Shown here: positions 1 to 5,689 of the stretch, one piece after another
How positions within the stretch are numbered: the first letter of the stretch is position 1
Layout: each line of letters starts with the position of its first letter
From: Acidobacteriota bacterium
GTDB lineage: Bacteria > Acidobacteriota > Terriglobia > Terriglobales > Acidobacteriaceae
Assembly: GCA_021781255.1 (NCBI GenBank)
Contig: JAJXXG010000985.1
Location: forward strand, 1-6,485
Reading direction: 5' to 3'
Length of the DNA: 6,485 nucleotides
Position numbers and translations under genes: made by a program
Notes under the pieces: model-generated
The model's input: only the letters and a program-made list of their open reading frames with translations
Databases searched by the model: none
What the model was told of the DNA's origin: nothing

Positions 1-247
1 GGCTAAGTGCCTGCAATGCAAGCTGCACCATCTTCCATGCCGTATTGCGGCCATCGGTCGGAACCCGCCGGTCATTTGAGGCCAGCCGAATCGCCGTCGA
101 CGCTGCCCGAAACGCAGTAACCGTCACCAGGTCATAGAGTTCCAGCGTTTGGTAGACAGTGGCCAGGGCGTGGAATCCATCGGAGCGCGGCGCTCCGATG
201 CCGAGCCCCAGGTTGATCTTGGCGTGCGAGCGAACCGTGGCGGACAT
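1..247 (-). CDS. ispE: 4-diphosphocytidyl-2-C-methyl-D-erythritol kinase, N-terminal part (cut by window edge)
   Basis: IspE is the GHMP-family kinase that uses ATP to phosphorylate the 2-hydroxyl of CDP-methylerythritol in the cytosolic MEP pathway to isoprenoid precursors. Reading the minus strand from ATG at 247 gives 82 residues with no stop before the window edge. The match rests on the N-terminal signature: AKINLGL at residues 9-15, with Lys10 at the position of the conserved active-site lysine of E. coli IspE, then RSDGFHALATVYQTLELYD at about 21-39, which matches the family's 'R.DGYH.L.T.FQ.L...D' pattern. The ATP-binding glycine-rich motif and the C-terminal half lie outside the window. 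The start at 247 gives the usual IspE N-terminus. No Shine-Dalgarno sequence precedes it, but TACAAT lies 8 nt upstream. The gene is divergent from the lipoprotein gene at 414. Family assignment is confident; the leaderless reading is inference. Confidence 0.9.
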   Translation of the reverse strand, partial: MSATVRSHAKINLGLGIGAPRSDGFHALATVYQTLELYDLVTVTAFRAASTAIRLASNDRRVPTDGRNTAWKMVQLALQALS

Positions 248-255
248 ACCGGACC

Positions 256-261
256 ATTGTA
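256..261 (-). promoter_or_regulatory. Possible -10 box (TACAAT) just upstream of ispE
   Basis: On the minus strand TACAAT, five of six matches to TATAAT, ends 8 nt before the ispE ATG. Transcription from such a box would begin at or within a base or two of the start codon. This fits the absence of a ribosome binding site. No convincing -35 hexamer is visible at 16-19 nt spacing, where the sequence is GGAGGA-like, so the call is tentative. Confidence 0.33.
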
Positions 262-315
262 GAGCCGCGCTTGCGACTTCCTCCGGTTGCGCCGTCGGTC
301 GCCGGCGTTTTTGCC

Positions 316-356
316 GGAACAATGTGGCCTTCCCGGACGTACAATCCCTGTGTACG
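316..356 (+). promoter_or_regulatory. Possible promoter with overlapping dyad upstream of the protease-like lipoprotein gene
   Basis: TACAAT at 340-345 (five of six to the -10 consensus) lies 18 nt after a weak -35-like GGAACA at 316-321. This predicts transcription from about 352 and an untranslated leader of about 60 nt before the ATG at 414. The -10 box sits within a perfect 6-bp inverted repeat, CGTACA (338-343) and TGTACG (351-356), separated by 7 nt. A dyad placed over a -10 box suits a repressor site, but no regulator is known for it and a short repeat can occur by chance. Confidence 0.33.
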
Positions 357-413
357 CCCCAGGGCACTTCCCCGTGCTGGGCCGGTCTGGCCCTGTGGGC
401 AAGGGGGGACTCG

Positions 414-1352
414 ATGCAGTCCATCCTCCAAACCGGCTCTGTGGTGTTGCTGGCTTTCGCCGCTTTACCGGGGTGTGCCCAGCCCAGCGAAGCGCGGATG
501 GACGTGGTGCACGGCAAGCCCTATGTGATGGTCATGGTCAACGGCAAGGGCCCGTTCCGGTTTGTGCTGGATACGGGAACCGGCGCCCAGGTACTGGTGA
601 CTGGGGCGCTAGCCAATCAGCTCCAAATGCCCGTGGTGGGCAAGGCCCGCCTGACGGACCCCAGCGGACAGGGCCCACAGCGAACCCCTGTGGTGCAGGT
701 GGATTCCTTGAGCGTGGCGGGCATCGAGTTCACCCAGGTGCACGCCGTTCTGCATTCCCTTGCGGCCGAGGACATCAACTGCCAGGGACTGCTGGGCTTT
801 ACGCTGTTTCGCGACTACCTGCTGACGATGGATTATCCGGGCCAGAAGATGACGCTGGTCTTAGGCGCTCTCAAGCCGGACGGCGAACGCAGGGTGCTGC
901 CGATGCGCATCAAAGATGGCTTGCCCATCGTCACGCTGACACTGGGCGAACAGCACCTCGATGCTGAACTGGATTCCGGCGGCATCGGGCTCAGCCTGCC
1001 AGAGCATATCGCCGCGCGGCTCCGGTTCGACGCCGATCCCGAGGCCTTCGCCAACAGTGAGTCGCTCACCACGCGTTTCCAGATCAAGGCCGGCAAGCTG
1101 GGCTCCGATGTGCATGTGGGCCGCTACACGTTTGTGCATCCCTTTGTTGAAATCAACCCGGCGTTTCCCCTGGTGAACTTTGGCGCCAGCGCAATGCAGA
1201 ACTTTGTCATCACCTTTGACCAGGTAAACCTGCTGGTTCGGCTGGATGCGCGCGAGAAGCTCCTCCATCTGAGCCCTCTGCCTACGCTGATGCGTCTGCA
1301 GAATGCGCCGCCGGTGAAACCGGCCGATGCGACACTGGTGCCGGTGGGCTAG
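414..1352 (+). CDS. Predicted lipoprotein with two retropepsin-like aspartyl protease motifs
   Basis: The 312-residue product looks like an envelope-anchored aspartic protease-like protein. The N-terminus has a hydrophobic stretch ending in Leu-Pro-Gly-Cys at 18-21, a lipobox with Cys21 as the predicted lipidated residue; the short n-region carries no Lys or Arg, which is unusual. The mature part has two halves. The first has VLDTGTG at 51-57 (catalytic-type Asp53-Thr-Gly) and the family-typical GLLGFTLFRDYLLTMDY at about 125-141. The second has AELDSGGIGL at 184-193 (Asp187-Ser-Gly). Two D-T/S-G motifs in one chain suggest an intramolecular pair rather than a homodimer. The start at 414 is chosen because AAGGGGGG at 401-408 is a strong ribosome binding site 5 nt away. 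The reading frame stays open back to 159, but that would overlap ispE and lacks a signal sequence. Substrate and proteolytic activity are unknown. The gene is divergent from ispE. Confidence 0.8.
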   Translation: MQSILQTGSVVLLAFAALPGCAQPSEARMDVVHGKPYVMVMVNGKGPFRFVLDTGTGAQVLVTGALANQLQMPVVGKARLTDPSGQGPQRTPVVQVDSLSVAGIEFTQVHAVLHSLAAEDINCQGLLGFTLFRDYLLTMDYPGQKMTLVLGALKPDGERRVLPMRIKDGLPIVTLTLGEQHLDAELDSGGIGLSLPEHIAARLRFDADPEAFANSESLTTRFQIKAGKLGSDVHVGRYTFVHPFVEINPAFPLVNFGASAMQNFVITFDQVNLLVRLDAREKLLHLSPLPTLMRLQNAPPVKPADATLVPVG

Positions 1353-1566
1353 CGCGAGGCGCCAAGGCGCGGCCGCTGGCTGTCCTCAGTTCGACAAGAG
1401 CGGCGCAAACAATAAGCCGTGGCATGTGGTTCCGAGAGGATCGCGCAGTTTTATGCAGGCCCTTCCGACAGGGACCAAGGCTTTTGTTGCGAGCAGTGTG
1501 TCGTCCGGGCCTGATCCGGCGGGTTGTGGCTGGACCTGCACTGCGATGCGGAGTAGAGCCAGCGCG
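1353..1566. other. Intergenic spacer without a recognisable gene
   Basis: Short reading frames here on both strands look like chance frames: they lack ribosome binding sites and recognisable protein character. Directly after the stop codon there is a small GC-rich inverted repeat (GCGCC 1359-1363 and GGCGC 1366-1370) without a following T-tract, so it is not called a terminator. Nothing else was recognised in this stretch. The last bases lead into the padR promoter. Confidence 0.5.
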
Positions 1567-1571
1567 TTGAC

Positions 1572-1608
1572 GTAGACAACCTACACCCAGTGCGAGTAGA
1601 GTGTCTAC
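1572..1608 (+). promoter_or_regulatory. padR-ADOP promoter with two GTAG-N5-CTAC operator-like dyads
   Basis: Two 13-bp dyads of identical design are present: GTAGACAACCTAC at 1572-1584 and GTAGAGTGTCTAC at 1596-1608, with centres 24 bp apart. The outer halves also form a perfect 7-bp inverted repeat, GTAGACA (1572-1578) and TGTCTAC (1602-1608). A promoter fits between them: -35-like TAGACA at 1573-1578 (five of six), an 18-nt spacer, and -10-like TAGAGT at 1597-1602 (four of six). TTGACG at 1567-1572 is an alternative -35 but would sit 24 nt from that -10. The -10 ends 10 nt before the padR ATG. PadR-family repressors bind dyad operators as dimers and often control their own operon, so autorepression is inferred; the promoter and dyads are read from the sequence. 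Confidence 0.6.
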
Positions 1609-1612
1609 ATCC

Positions 1613-1978
1613 ATGCGCGAGAAGAACCACTATCGAAATCGGATCGAGCTGTTACAAGGCACACTAGACATGCTTATCCTTCAGACCCTGCAATGGGGCC
1701 CGCAGCACGGGTATGGCATTGTCCAGGCATTGCGTTTACGTTCCGGAGAAGTTCTTCAGGTGGAAACGGGATCGCTCTACCCCGCGCTGCATCGGCTGGA
1801 GCGGCAAGGCTGGGTGCGATCGGAGTGGAAGCAGTCCGAGAGCAAGCAAACGGCGCGCTACTACCGGATCACGGCCGCCGGGAAGAAGCGGCTCGCCGTC
1901 GATCTGAGTAAATGGGAGCGGATCGTGGATGCAATTGGTTCAATCATGCGCGGCAAGCCGGAGGAAAGTGAGACATGA
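1613..1978 (+). CDS. PadR family transcriptional regulator
   Basis: This 121-residue protein is a small winged-helix repressor of the PadR type. The core runs from LLQGTLDMLILQTL at about 13-26 through HGYGIVQAL (32-40). It continues into the recognition region, VETGSLYPALHRLERQGWV at about 50-68, and the wing, which contains ARYYRITAAGKKRL at 81-94. The C-terminus, about 95-121, is a short helix of the kind used for dimerisation in the short PadR subfamily. The start is taken as ATG 1613. A GTG at 1601 in the same frame would add four residues but lies inside the -10 box and operator dyad. No Shine-Dalgarno sequence precedes the ATG and the -10 is only 10 nt away, so the message may be leaderless. 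The stop overlaps the permease start as ATGA. In Acidobacteriota this pairing is common, and the regulator presumably represses the operon. The inducing signal is unknown. Confidence 0.93.
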   Translation: MREKNHYRNRIELLQGTLDMLILQTLQWGPQHGYGIVQALRLRSGEVLQVETGSLYPALHRLERQGWVRSEWKQSESKQTARYYRITAAGKKRLAVDLSKWERIVDAIGSIMRGKPEESET

Positions 1979-4638
1979 GCCGGTTCTCGATTTTCGGCTT
2001 CGGACGGCGAAGGCGTGAGTTACAGGAAGAAATCGATGGTCATGTGCGGATGGCGATCGCAGAACGTGTGGACCGGGGCGAGACGGAGGAGGTGGCGCGT
2101 CAAGCCGTGATTCGTGAGTTCGGCAATGTGCTCTTGGTGCAGGATGTGACGCGCGAGACATGGGGATGGACCAGGCTGGAACAACTTGTTCAGGATTTTC
2201 ACTACGCACTACGACAAATCCGTCGCTCGCCGATGTTCGCGGCGACGGTCGTGGGCACGCTAGGGCTTGGGATTGCGGCTCCGGCAGCGATGTTCACAGT
2301 CGTAGACCATGTGCTTTTGCAACCCACGCCCTATCGAGATGCCGGGCAGCTCGTAGCAATTCAGGAGACGAACGGCTCGTCGGCTTATACGTGGCCTTCT
2401 CCTTGGTTAGACATTGAAAGTTGGCAGGCCCAGAGTCGGTCGCTTAGCGAAATCGCCTTCTCAGCGAAATCAACCGGGCGCAATTTCATCACAGAACAGT
2501 CAGCGGCGGCAGAGGTCGACGGAGAGAGGATTAGTCCAAATCTTTTCAGCGTACTCGGTATGCGACCTGTTTTGGGCCGTGGCTTCATTTCTGAAGCGCC
2601 GAGTCTCATTGCGGGCAAGAACGCCGGCATGATCGTGCTGAGCGACACCGTTTGGAGAGAGGTATTTGGCGGCGATCCCGGAATTCTAGGCAAGGTGGTG
2701 AAAGTTAATAGTGATTCCTACACCGTATCTGGGGTAATGCCACCCGGGTTCCGGTATCCGGAAGGCTCCGGCGTTACGCCCCAAGTCTGGTTTCCCATTC
2801 AGTTGGGGAGTGATGACGAGAGTCGGAACTTCAAAGCAATGCAATATACGGTGCTTGGGCGTCTGACGCAAAATGCGACGATCGAGAGCGCGAGTGCGGA
2901 AATGGCACTGGTTCAAAAGCGCGTGGTAGCAGAATATACCGATCCCAATCTGCGCAAAGACCACAGCGTCGTCAGGATCGTACGCTACGCCGATTTGCTG
3001 GTGACCCACGACGTCCAGACCGCCTTGCTCGCTTTGCTGGGGGCGTCCGGGGTTCTATGGCTGATCGCCGTCGTGAACGCAACGAATCTGCTGCTCGCGC
3101 GCAGCACCGTGCGCCAGAGGGAGATTGCGATGCGCGGTGCGCTGGGCGCCAGCCGCTGGCGCGTGATGCAGCAGATGATTGTCGAGGGCATGACTCTCAG
3201 CGCGATGGCAGCAACTCTGGGTATTGGACTGGCGCTCGGGTCCGTCCGACTTTTGGCTATCGAACTGAGCCATACGCTTCCCGTTCCAGCACCGGCGACT
3301 CCGGACGGATGGATTGTGCTGGTCCTGGTCATGCTGACCGTGAGTTCTGCGCTGTTGTCAACGGCATGGCCTGCATTCCTGGCTGCGTGCGCTCCGATTG
3401 AAGTGGCGCTGAAGCGGGGCGGAGCCCAGTCAGGAACGAGCCGTGAACATCACCGTATCCGCGCTGTTCTGGTGGTGACGGAGATTGCAATGTCTATGAC
3501 GCTTCTGGTGGTATGCGGGCTACTGCTACGGAGTATCTACTCCCTGCGGCACGTGCCGCTGGGATTTCGTACCGACCACATCCTTGTGGCAAATCTCAGC
3601 ATTCCTTCGTATCGCTTTGCGGGGCAGAACATGACGGAGACCCTGTACCGCCCATTGTTGGAACGCGCTCAGCGTTTACACGGCGTCGAGAGCGCGGGTC
3701 TCATCAGCGAGGTGCCCCTCGGTAAAACATTCGTGCTTCATTTGGAAATGAAATTGAGCGATTCCACTATCATCGCCTTCCTGAAAGCCGTCAGTCCGGA
3801 AACGCAGAAGGTGTTTGGCTTCAAAATGGCAGCGGGGCGATTCTTCGGGCCGGAAGACACTGCGAATTCTGAGCCGGTGGTGGTCGTGAACGAGGCATTC
3901 GCGCGTCTCTACTCCCCGGACAAGCACAATCCCGCGGCAGTACTGGGAGCGCAGCTCAGCAAAAACTCGCCGCTGCGGATCATCGGCATTCTGGATGATG
4001 AGCGGCAAAAGACGGTTGCCGCCCCGGCCACGCCCGAGGTGGAGATTCCCATTCCGCAGCTGACGCCTGCGAGCGGCTTCTATCGCCCGATCGAGGGAAT
4101 CGCGATGGATCTTGCCGTTCGAACCGATAAGCCCACGGCTGAGATGATTCCGGAACTGCGCGACGTCCTGCGCCAGGCGAGCCCGGAACTGAAGAATGCC
4201 ACGATCACTACGATGGACCAGATTGTGGAGGACTCGTATGGCAGCCAACAACTGGCTGCTCATCTGCTGGAGATCTTCGGAGGATTGGCGCTACTTCTCT
4301 CCGTAGCGGGGCTGTACGGACTGCTGGCCTACTTGGTGACGCAGCGGACGCATGAAATGGGGGTGCGGATTGCGCTGGGAGCGCTGCGCGGCAATCTGCT
4401 GTGGTTGGTGATGCGGCAGGCCGGAGCCATGCTCCTCACGGGTGTGGCCGTGGGCGCCGGTCTGGCTCTGGTTGCGGGGCGACTCGTGCGGGGGTTCCTC
4501 TACGGTGTGAACGCGCACGATGGCTGGACGCTGGCTGCCGCAGTGGTGTTCCTGTTCGCCAGCGGGATGGCGGCGGCGTATCTGCCGGCGCGTCGAGCTG
4601 CAAGCGTCAATCCGATGGAAGCATTGCGGGCGGAATGA
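1975..4638 (+). CDS. ADOP family (acidobacterial duplicated orphan permease) ABC-type permease
   Basis: This 887-residue inner-membrane protein is built from two MacB/FtsX-like permease units in one chain. The cytoplasmic prefix domain (about 10-60, rich in Arg and Glu) is the type found in ADOP proteins. The first unit has a membrane helix at about 87-111, a periplasmic MacB-type domain at about 115-340, and helices at about 345-368, 403-428 and 446-470. The second has helices at about 497-520, 763-788, 815-838 and 851-872, with a second periplasmic domain at about 530-750. The FtsX coupling motif is duplicated: REIAMRGALGASRWRVM (382-398) and HEMGVRIALGALRG (793-806). It ends in the typical PARRAASVNPMEALRAE. 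GGAGGAAA at 1960-1967 is a good ribosome binding site for ATG 1975, which overlaps the padR stop. Related MacB proteins drive export using an ATPase; no ATP-binding gene lies here, so the partner and substrate are unknown. The length and C-terminus look complete. Confidence 0.95.
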   Translation: MSRFSIFGFGRRRRELQEEIDGHVRMAIAERVDRGETEEVARQAVIREFGNVLLVQDVTRETWGWTRLEQLVQDFHYALRQIRRSPMFAATVVGTLGLGIAAPAAMFTVVDHVLLQPTPYRDAGQLVAIQETNGSSAYTWPSPWLDIESWQAQSRSLSEIAFSAKSTGRNFITEQSAAAEVDGERISPNLFSVLGMRPVLGRGFISEAPSLIAGKNAGMIVLSDTVWREVFGGDPGILGKVVKVNSDSYTVSGVMPPGFRYPEGSGVTPQVWFPIQLGSDDESRNFKAMQYTVLGRLTQNATIESASAEMALVQKRVVAEYTDPNLRKDHSVVRIVRYADLLVTHDVQTALLALLGASGVLWLIAVVNATNLLLARSTVRQREIAMRGALGASRWRVMQQMIVEGMTLSAMAATLGIGLALGSVRLLAIELSHTLPVPAPATPDGWIVLVLVMLTVSSALLSTAWPAFLAACAPIEVALKRGGAQSGTSREHHRIRAVLVVTEIAMSMTLLVVCGLLLRSIYSLRHVPLGFRTDHILVANLSIPSYRFAGQNMTETLYRPLLERAQRLHGVESAGLISEVPLGKTFVLHLEMKLSDSTIIAFLKAVSPETQKVFGFKMAAGRFFGPEDTANSEPVVVVNEAFARLYSPDKHNPAAVLGAQLSKNSPLRIIGILDDERQKTVAAPATPEVEIPIPQLTPASGFYRPIEGIAMDLAVRTDKPTAEMIPELRDVLRQASPELKNATITTMDQIVEDSYGSQQLAAHLLEIFGGLALLLSVAGLYGLLAYLVTQRTHEMGVRIALGALRGNLLWLVMRQAGAMLLTGVAVGAGLALVAGRLVRGFLYGVNAHDGWTLAAAVVFLFASGMAAAYLPARRAASVNPMEALRAE

Positions 4639-4728
4639 AGAGCCAGGCCTTGACCGAATCCGCCAAAGGCGAGCGGAAGATGATTTTTCGGGGTCAGAAT
4701 GTTGCGGCCGTGCCGCGCAGGATAAGAG

Positions 4729-4795
4729 CTGTCAAGCCCCTTGCGTGCAAGATATTTTCTAACGGGTTTATTTTTCTTTGATTTAGAAGACGCCT
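4729..4795. repeat. Possible dispersed acidobacterial intergenic repeat (CTGTCAAGCCCC plus AT-rich tail)
   Basis: CTGTCAAGCCCC at 4729-4740 is followed by CTTG-CGTG-CAAG, a small hairpin at 4740-4751, and then a strongly AT-rich run to about 4790 that stands out from the GC-rich surroundings. From memory, GGGGCTTGACAG/CTGTCAAGCCCC next to AT-rich sequence recurs in intergenic DNA of Terriglobia genomes, but no second copy is present in this window. The repeat status is therefore inference and its borders are guesses. Confidence 0.3.
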
Positions 4796-4869
4796 GAATT
4801 TGCAGATTATATATCCGGAATTTCTTACCCTTGAAGAGTAGCCAGATAATCAGCGGAAGTGCCGTGCCC

Positions 4870-4996
4870 GGCGAATGAGCTCGCCCTCCTTGTTGCTGCG
4901 GAGGGTGCCGGGGCGTGGGATCGCTGCGCGTCTGCGCGGCGGCTTGCTGCCGAATGCCTGCCGGAACCACGGCCCCTCGCCTTCCGGCAAGCCGCC
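4870..4996 (+). ncRNA. Candidate structured leader RNA upstream of the 92-residue gene
   Basis: Several perfect stems fall in 127 nt. GGCGA (4870-4874) pairs with TCGCC (4881-4885). CCCTCC (4884-4889) pairs with GGAGGG (4900-4905) around a 10-nt loop. GGCGGCTTGC (4938-4947) pairs over 10 bp with GCAAGCCGCC (4987-4996). TGCCGGAA (4959-4966) pairs over 8 bp with TTCCGGCA (4982-4989). The last two share bases 4987-4989 and so cannot both form in full; the first two share 4884-4885 and compete as well. The ribosome binding site and ATG 5060 follow 50-60 nt downstream. A regulatory leader or a small RNA would explain this. GC-rich DNA yields chance stems, and the family is not recognised. Confidence 0.33.
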
Positions 4997-5059
4997 ACAC
5001 TCCCAGTCCGGAGCGGGTCCGCTACCAACCTGCACCGGACCAGAAAAGGAAACATCGCG

Positions 5060-5338
5060 ATGGCAAACATTCTTGTCAACATTGAAAAGGGAATTGAAAT
5101 CGGCGCGGAGGACGCGCTGAAGTGGCTCACGGGAGCCAGCAAGGCGCTGCACGCCGCTCCTGCCGTGGTGGCGGCTTTGGCCACCCTGCTCGGCGCAGTG
5201 GAAAAGCCGCTGGGCGAACTTGCCGGCGCCGCTTCAAATCCGCTGAACATTGTTCTCGACGTTCAGACGGCGACCGATCTGAAGGCCGTCTGGCCCGAGG
5301 TCAAGCAGTTTCTGTCCAGCCTGGGTATCAAGCTCTAG
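5060..5338 (+). CDS. Small protein of unknown function (92 residues)
   Basis: The protein is not recognised. It has a strong ribosome binding site, AAAGGA at 5045-5050, placed 9 nt before ATG 5060, and it ends in TAG at 5336-5338. The N-terminal third (2-30) is a likely amphipathic helix containing KGIEIGAEDALKWL. A small-residue, hydrophobic stretch follows (APAVVAALATLLGAV, about 33-47), which could be one short membrane or packing helix. A Gly/Ala-rich linker runs at about 50-60, and a C-terminal helix ends in KQFLSSLGIKL. No Cys or His pairs suggest metal binding, and no export signal is clear. The frame stays open upstream to 4859, but only the part from 5060 looks like protein. A 136-bp gap with a strong hairpin separates it from the next gene, so it may be its own unit. 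Single-helix membrane protein or helical bundle are both possible. Confidence 0.7.
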   Translation: MANILVNIEKGIEIGAEDALKWLTGASKALHAAPAVVAALATLLGAVEKPLGELAGAASNPLNIVLDVQTATDLKAVWPEVKQFLSSLGIKL

Positions 5339-5353
5339 GAAGCTGCGAGTCGG

Positions 5354-5387
5354 GTGGGCCGCGATCAAACCGGTCGCGGCCCCCCAC
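5354..5387 (+). terminator. Strong GC-rich hairpin after the 92-residue gene, terminator-like
   Basis: Starting 15 nt past the TAG stop, GGGCCGCGA (5356-5364) pairs perfectly over 9 bp with TCGCGGCCC (5374-5382) around a 9-nt loop. GTGGG (5354-5358) can alternatively extend the CCGCGA stem by pairing with CCCAC (5383-5387), with three C bulged. Its position between two genes suits a transcription end or RNA-stabilising hairpin. There is no T-tract after it, so classical factor-independent termination is doubtful. Confidence 0.42.
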
Positions 5388-5443
5388 GGCTTCTGTGCAA
5401 ATGCGTAACCCGAACTGGCATGGGACGCGCGGCTGCGGCTATC

Positions 5444-5452
5444 TGGTAGCAT
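5444..5452 (+). promoter_or_regulatory. Possible extended -10 promoter before the 70-residue gene
   Basis: TGGTAGCAT at 5444-5452 reads as an extended -10 element (TG-N followed by TAGCAT, four of six matches). The best -35 at a plausible distance is only GGGACG at 5422-5427. Transcription would start near 5459, giving a short leader that contains the ribosome binding site at 5460-5466. The location between a hairpin and a gene start supports it; the weak hexamers do not. Confidence 0.28.
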
Positions 5453-5474
5453 CCTCTTCGGAGAAGTTTTCAGC

Positions 5475-5687
5475 ATGGATGGCATGAACAGCGCGAGCCT
5501 CGGCGCTCGCCGGAATGAAGATATCGCTCTTGACCTGCTCAAGTTTGTCGCCGGGGTCACAGGCGTTGGCCGCACCGCCGTGCCTTCGACGGGCTTCAGC
5601 GGCACGGCCGCACCCAAGCCGGAGGAGCATGTGACCGAGTTGCTCCAGCTTTACAGCCGTTGCCTCAAGGCCGTGGAAGGCAAATAA
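5475..5687 (+). CDS. Small protein of unknown function (70 residues), coupled to the oxidoreductase gene
   Basis: The family is not recognised. GGAGAAG at 5460-5466 is a good ribosome binding site 8 nt before ATG 5475; a second ATG at 5484 is possible but more distant. The sequence suggests two helices joined by a loop. The first is acidic-amphipathic (NEDIALDLLKFVAGVTG, about 14-30). The linker is rich in Gly, Thr, Ser and Pro (about 31-48). The second helix is EEHVTELLQLYSRCLKAVEGK (50-70) with one Cys. There is no signal peptide or membrane segment, so it is probably cytosolic. The TAA stop lies 2 nt before the TTG start of the next gene, and that gene's ribosome binding site lies within this gene's last codons. 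Translational coupling is therefore likely, which suggests a role alongside the oxidoreductase, but no function can be assigned. Confidence 0.75.
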   Translation: MDGMNSASLGARRNEDIALDLLKFVAGVTGVGRTAVPSTGFSGTAAPKPEEHVTELLQLYSRCLKAVEGK

Positions 5688-5689
5688 GC

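Larger units (their letters stand above)
4639..5059. other. 421-bp intergenic region: AT-rich block, then GC-rich structured block
   Basis: No convincing gene was found. Just after the permease stop, a small hairpin (CGCC 4661-4664 and GGCG 4668-4671) precedes TTTTT at 4684-4688 by 12 nt, too far for a standard terminator. From about 4749 to 4850 composition turns AT-rich. GATAAT at 4845-4850 (five of six to the -10 consensus) could start transcription near 4857, but its -35 (TTCTTA at 4822-4827) is poor. TATATA at 4808-4813 is another AT-rich candidate without a -35. A GTG-started frame from 4859 reads into the 92-residue gene, but its extra 67 residues look non-protein-like and lack a ribosome binding site. 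If GATAAT is the promoter, the leader before the gene at 5060 is about 200 nt and contains the stems described separately. Confidence 0.45.

Noticed and set aside
159..413. Upstream extension of the lipoprotein reading frame from 159
   Set aside because: It would overlap the ispE start on the other strand, lacks a ribosome binding site and reads as non-protein-like sequence. ATG 414 has AAGGGGGG 5 nt upstream and begins a lipoprotein signal.
1351..1377. GC-rich inverted repeat right after the lipoprotein stop as a terminator
   Set aside because: The perfect part is 5 bp with a 2-nt loop, the outer arms are broken by mismatches, and no T-tract follows.
1601..1612. GTG start for padR four codons upstream
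   Set aside because: This GTG overlaps the -10-like box and the second operator dyad, and would probably lie upstream of the transcript's 5' end. The PadR fold needs no extra residues.
3676..4263. 195-residue minus-strand frame within the permease gene
   Set aside because: It is antisense to clearly coding permease sequence, is rich in Arg and His as expected of a shadow frame, and has no recognisable motif.
4661..4688. CGCC-AAA-GGCG hairpin and TTTTT after the permease as a factor-independent terminator
   Set aside because: The stem is only 4 bp and the T-run begins 12 nt after it, so the geometry does not fit.
4729..4800. Mobile element end or attachment site in the AT-rich patch
   Set aside because: No transposase or integrase gene, target-site duplication or tRNA remnant was seen nearby; base composition alone is not enough.
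4859..5059. GTG-started extension adding 67 residues to the 92-residue protein
   Set aside because: There is no ribosome binding site at 4859, the extra residues look like translated GC-rich structure, and ATG 5060 has a well-placed AAAGGA.
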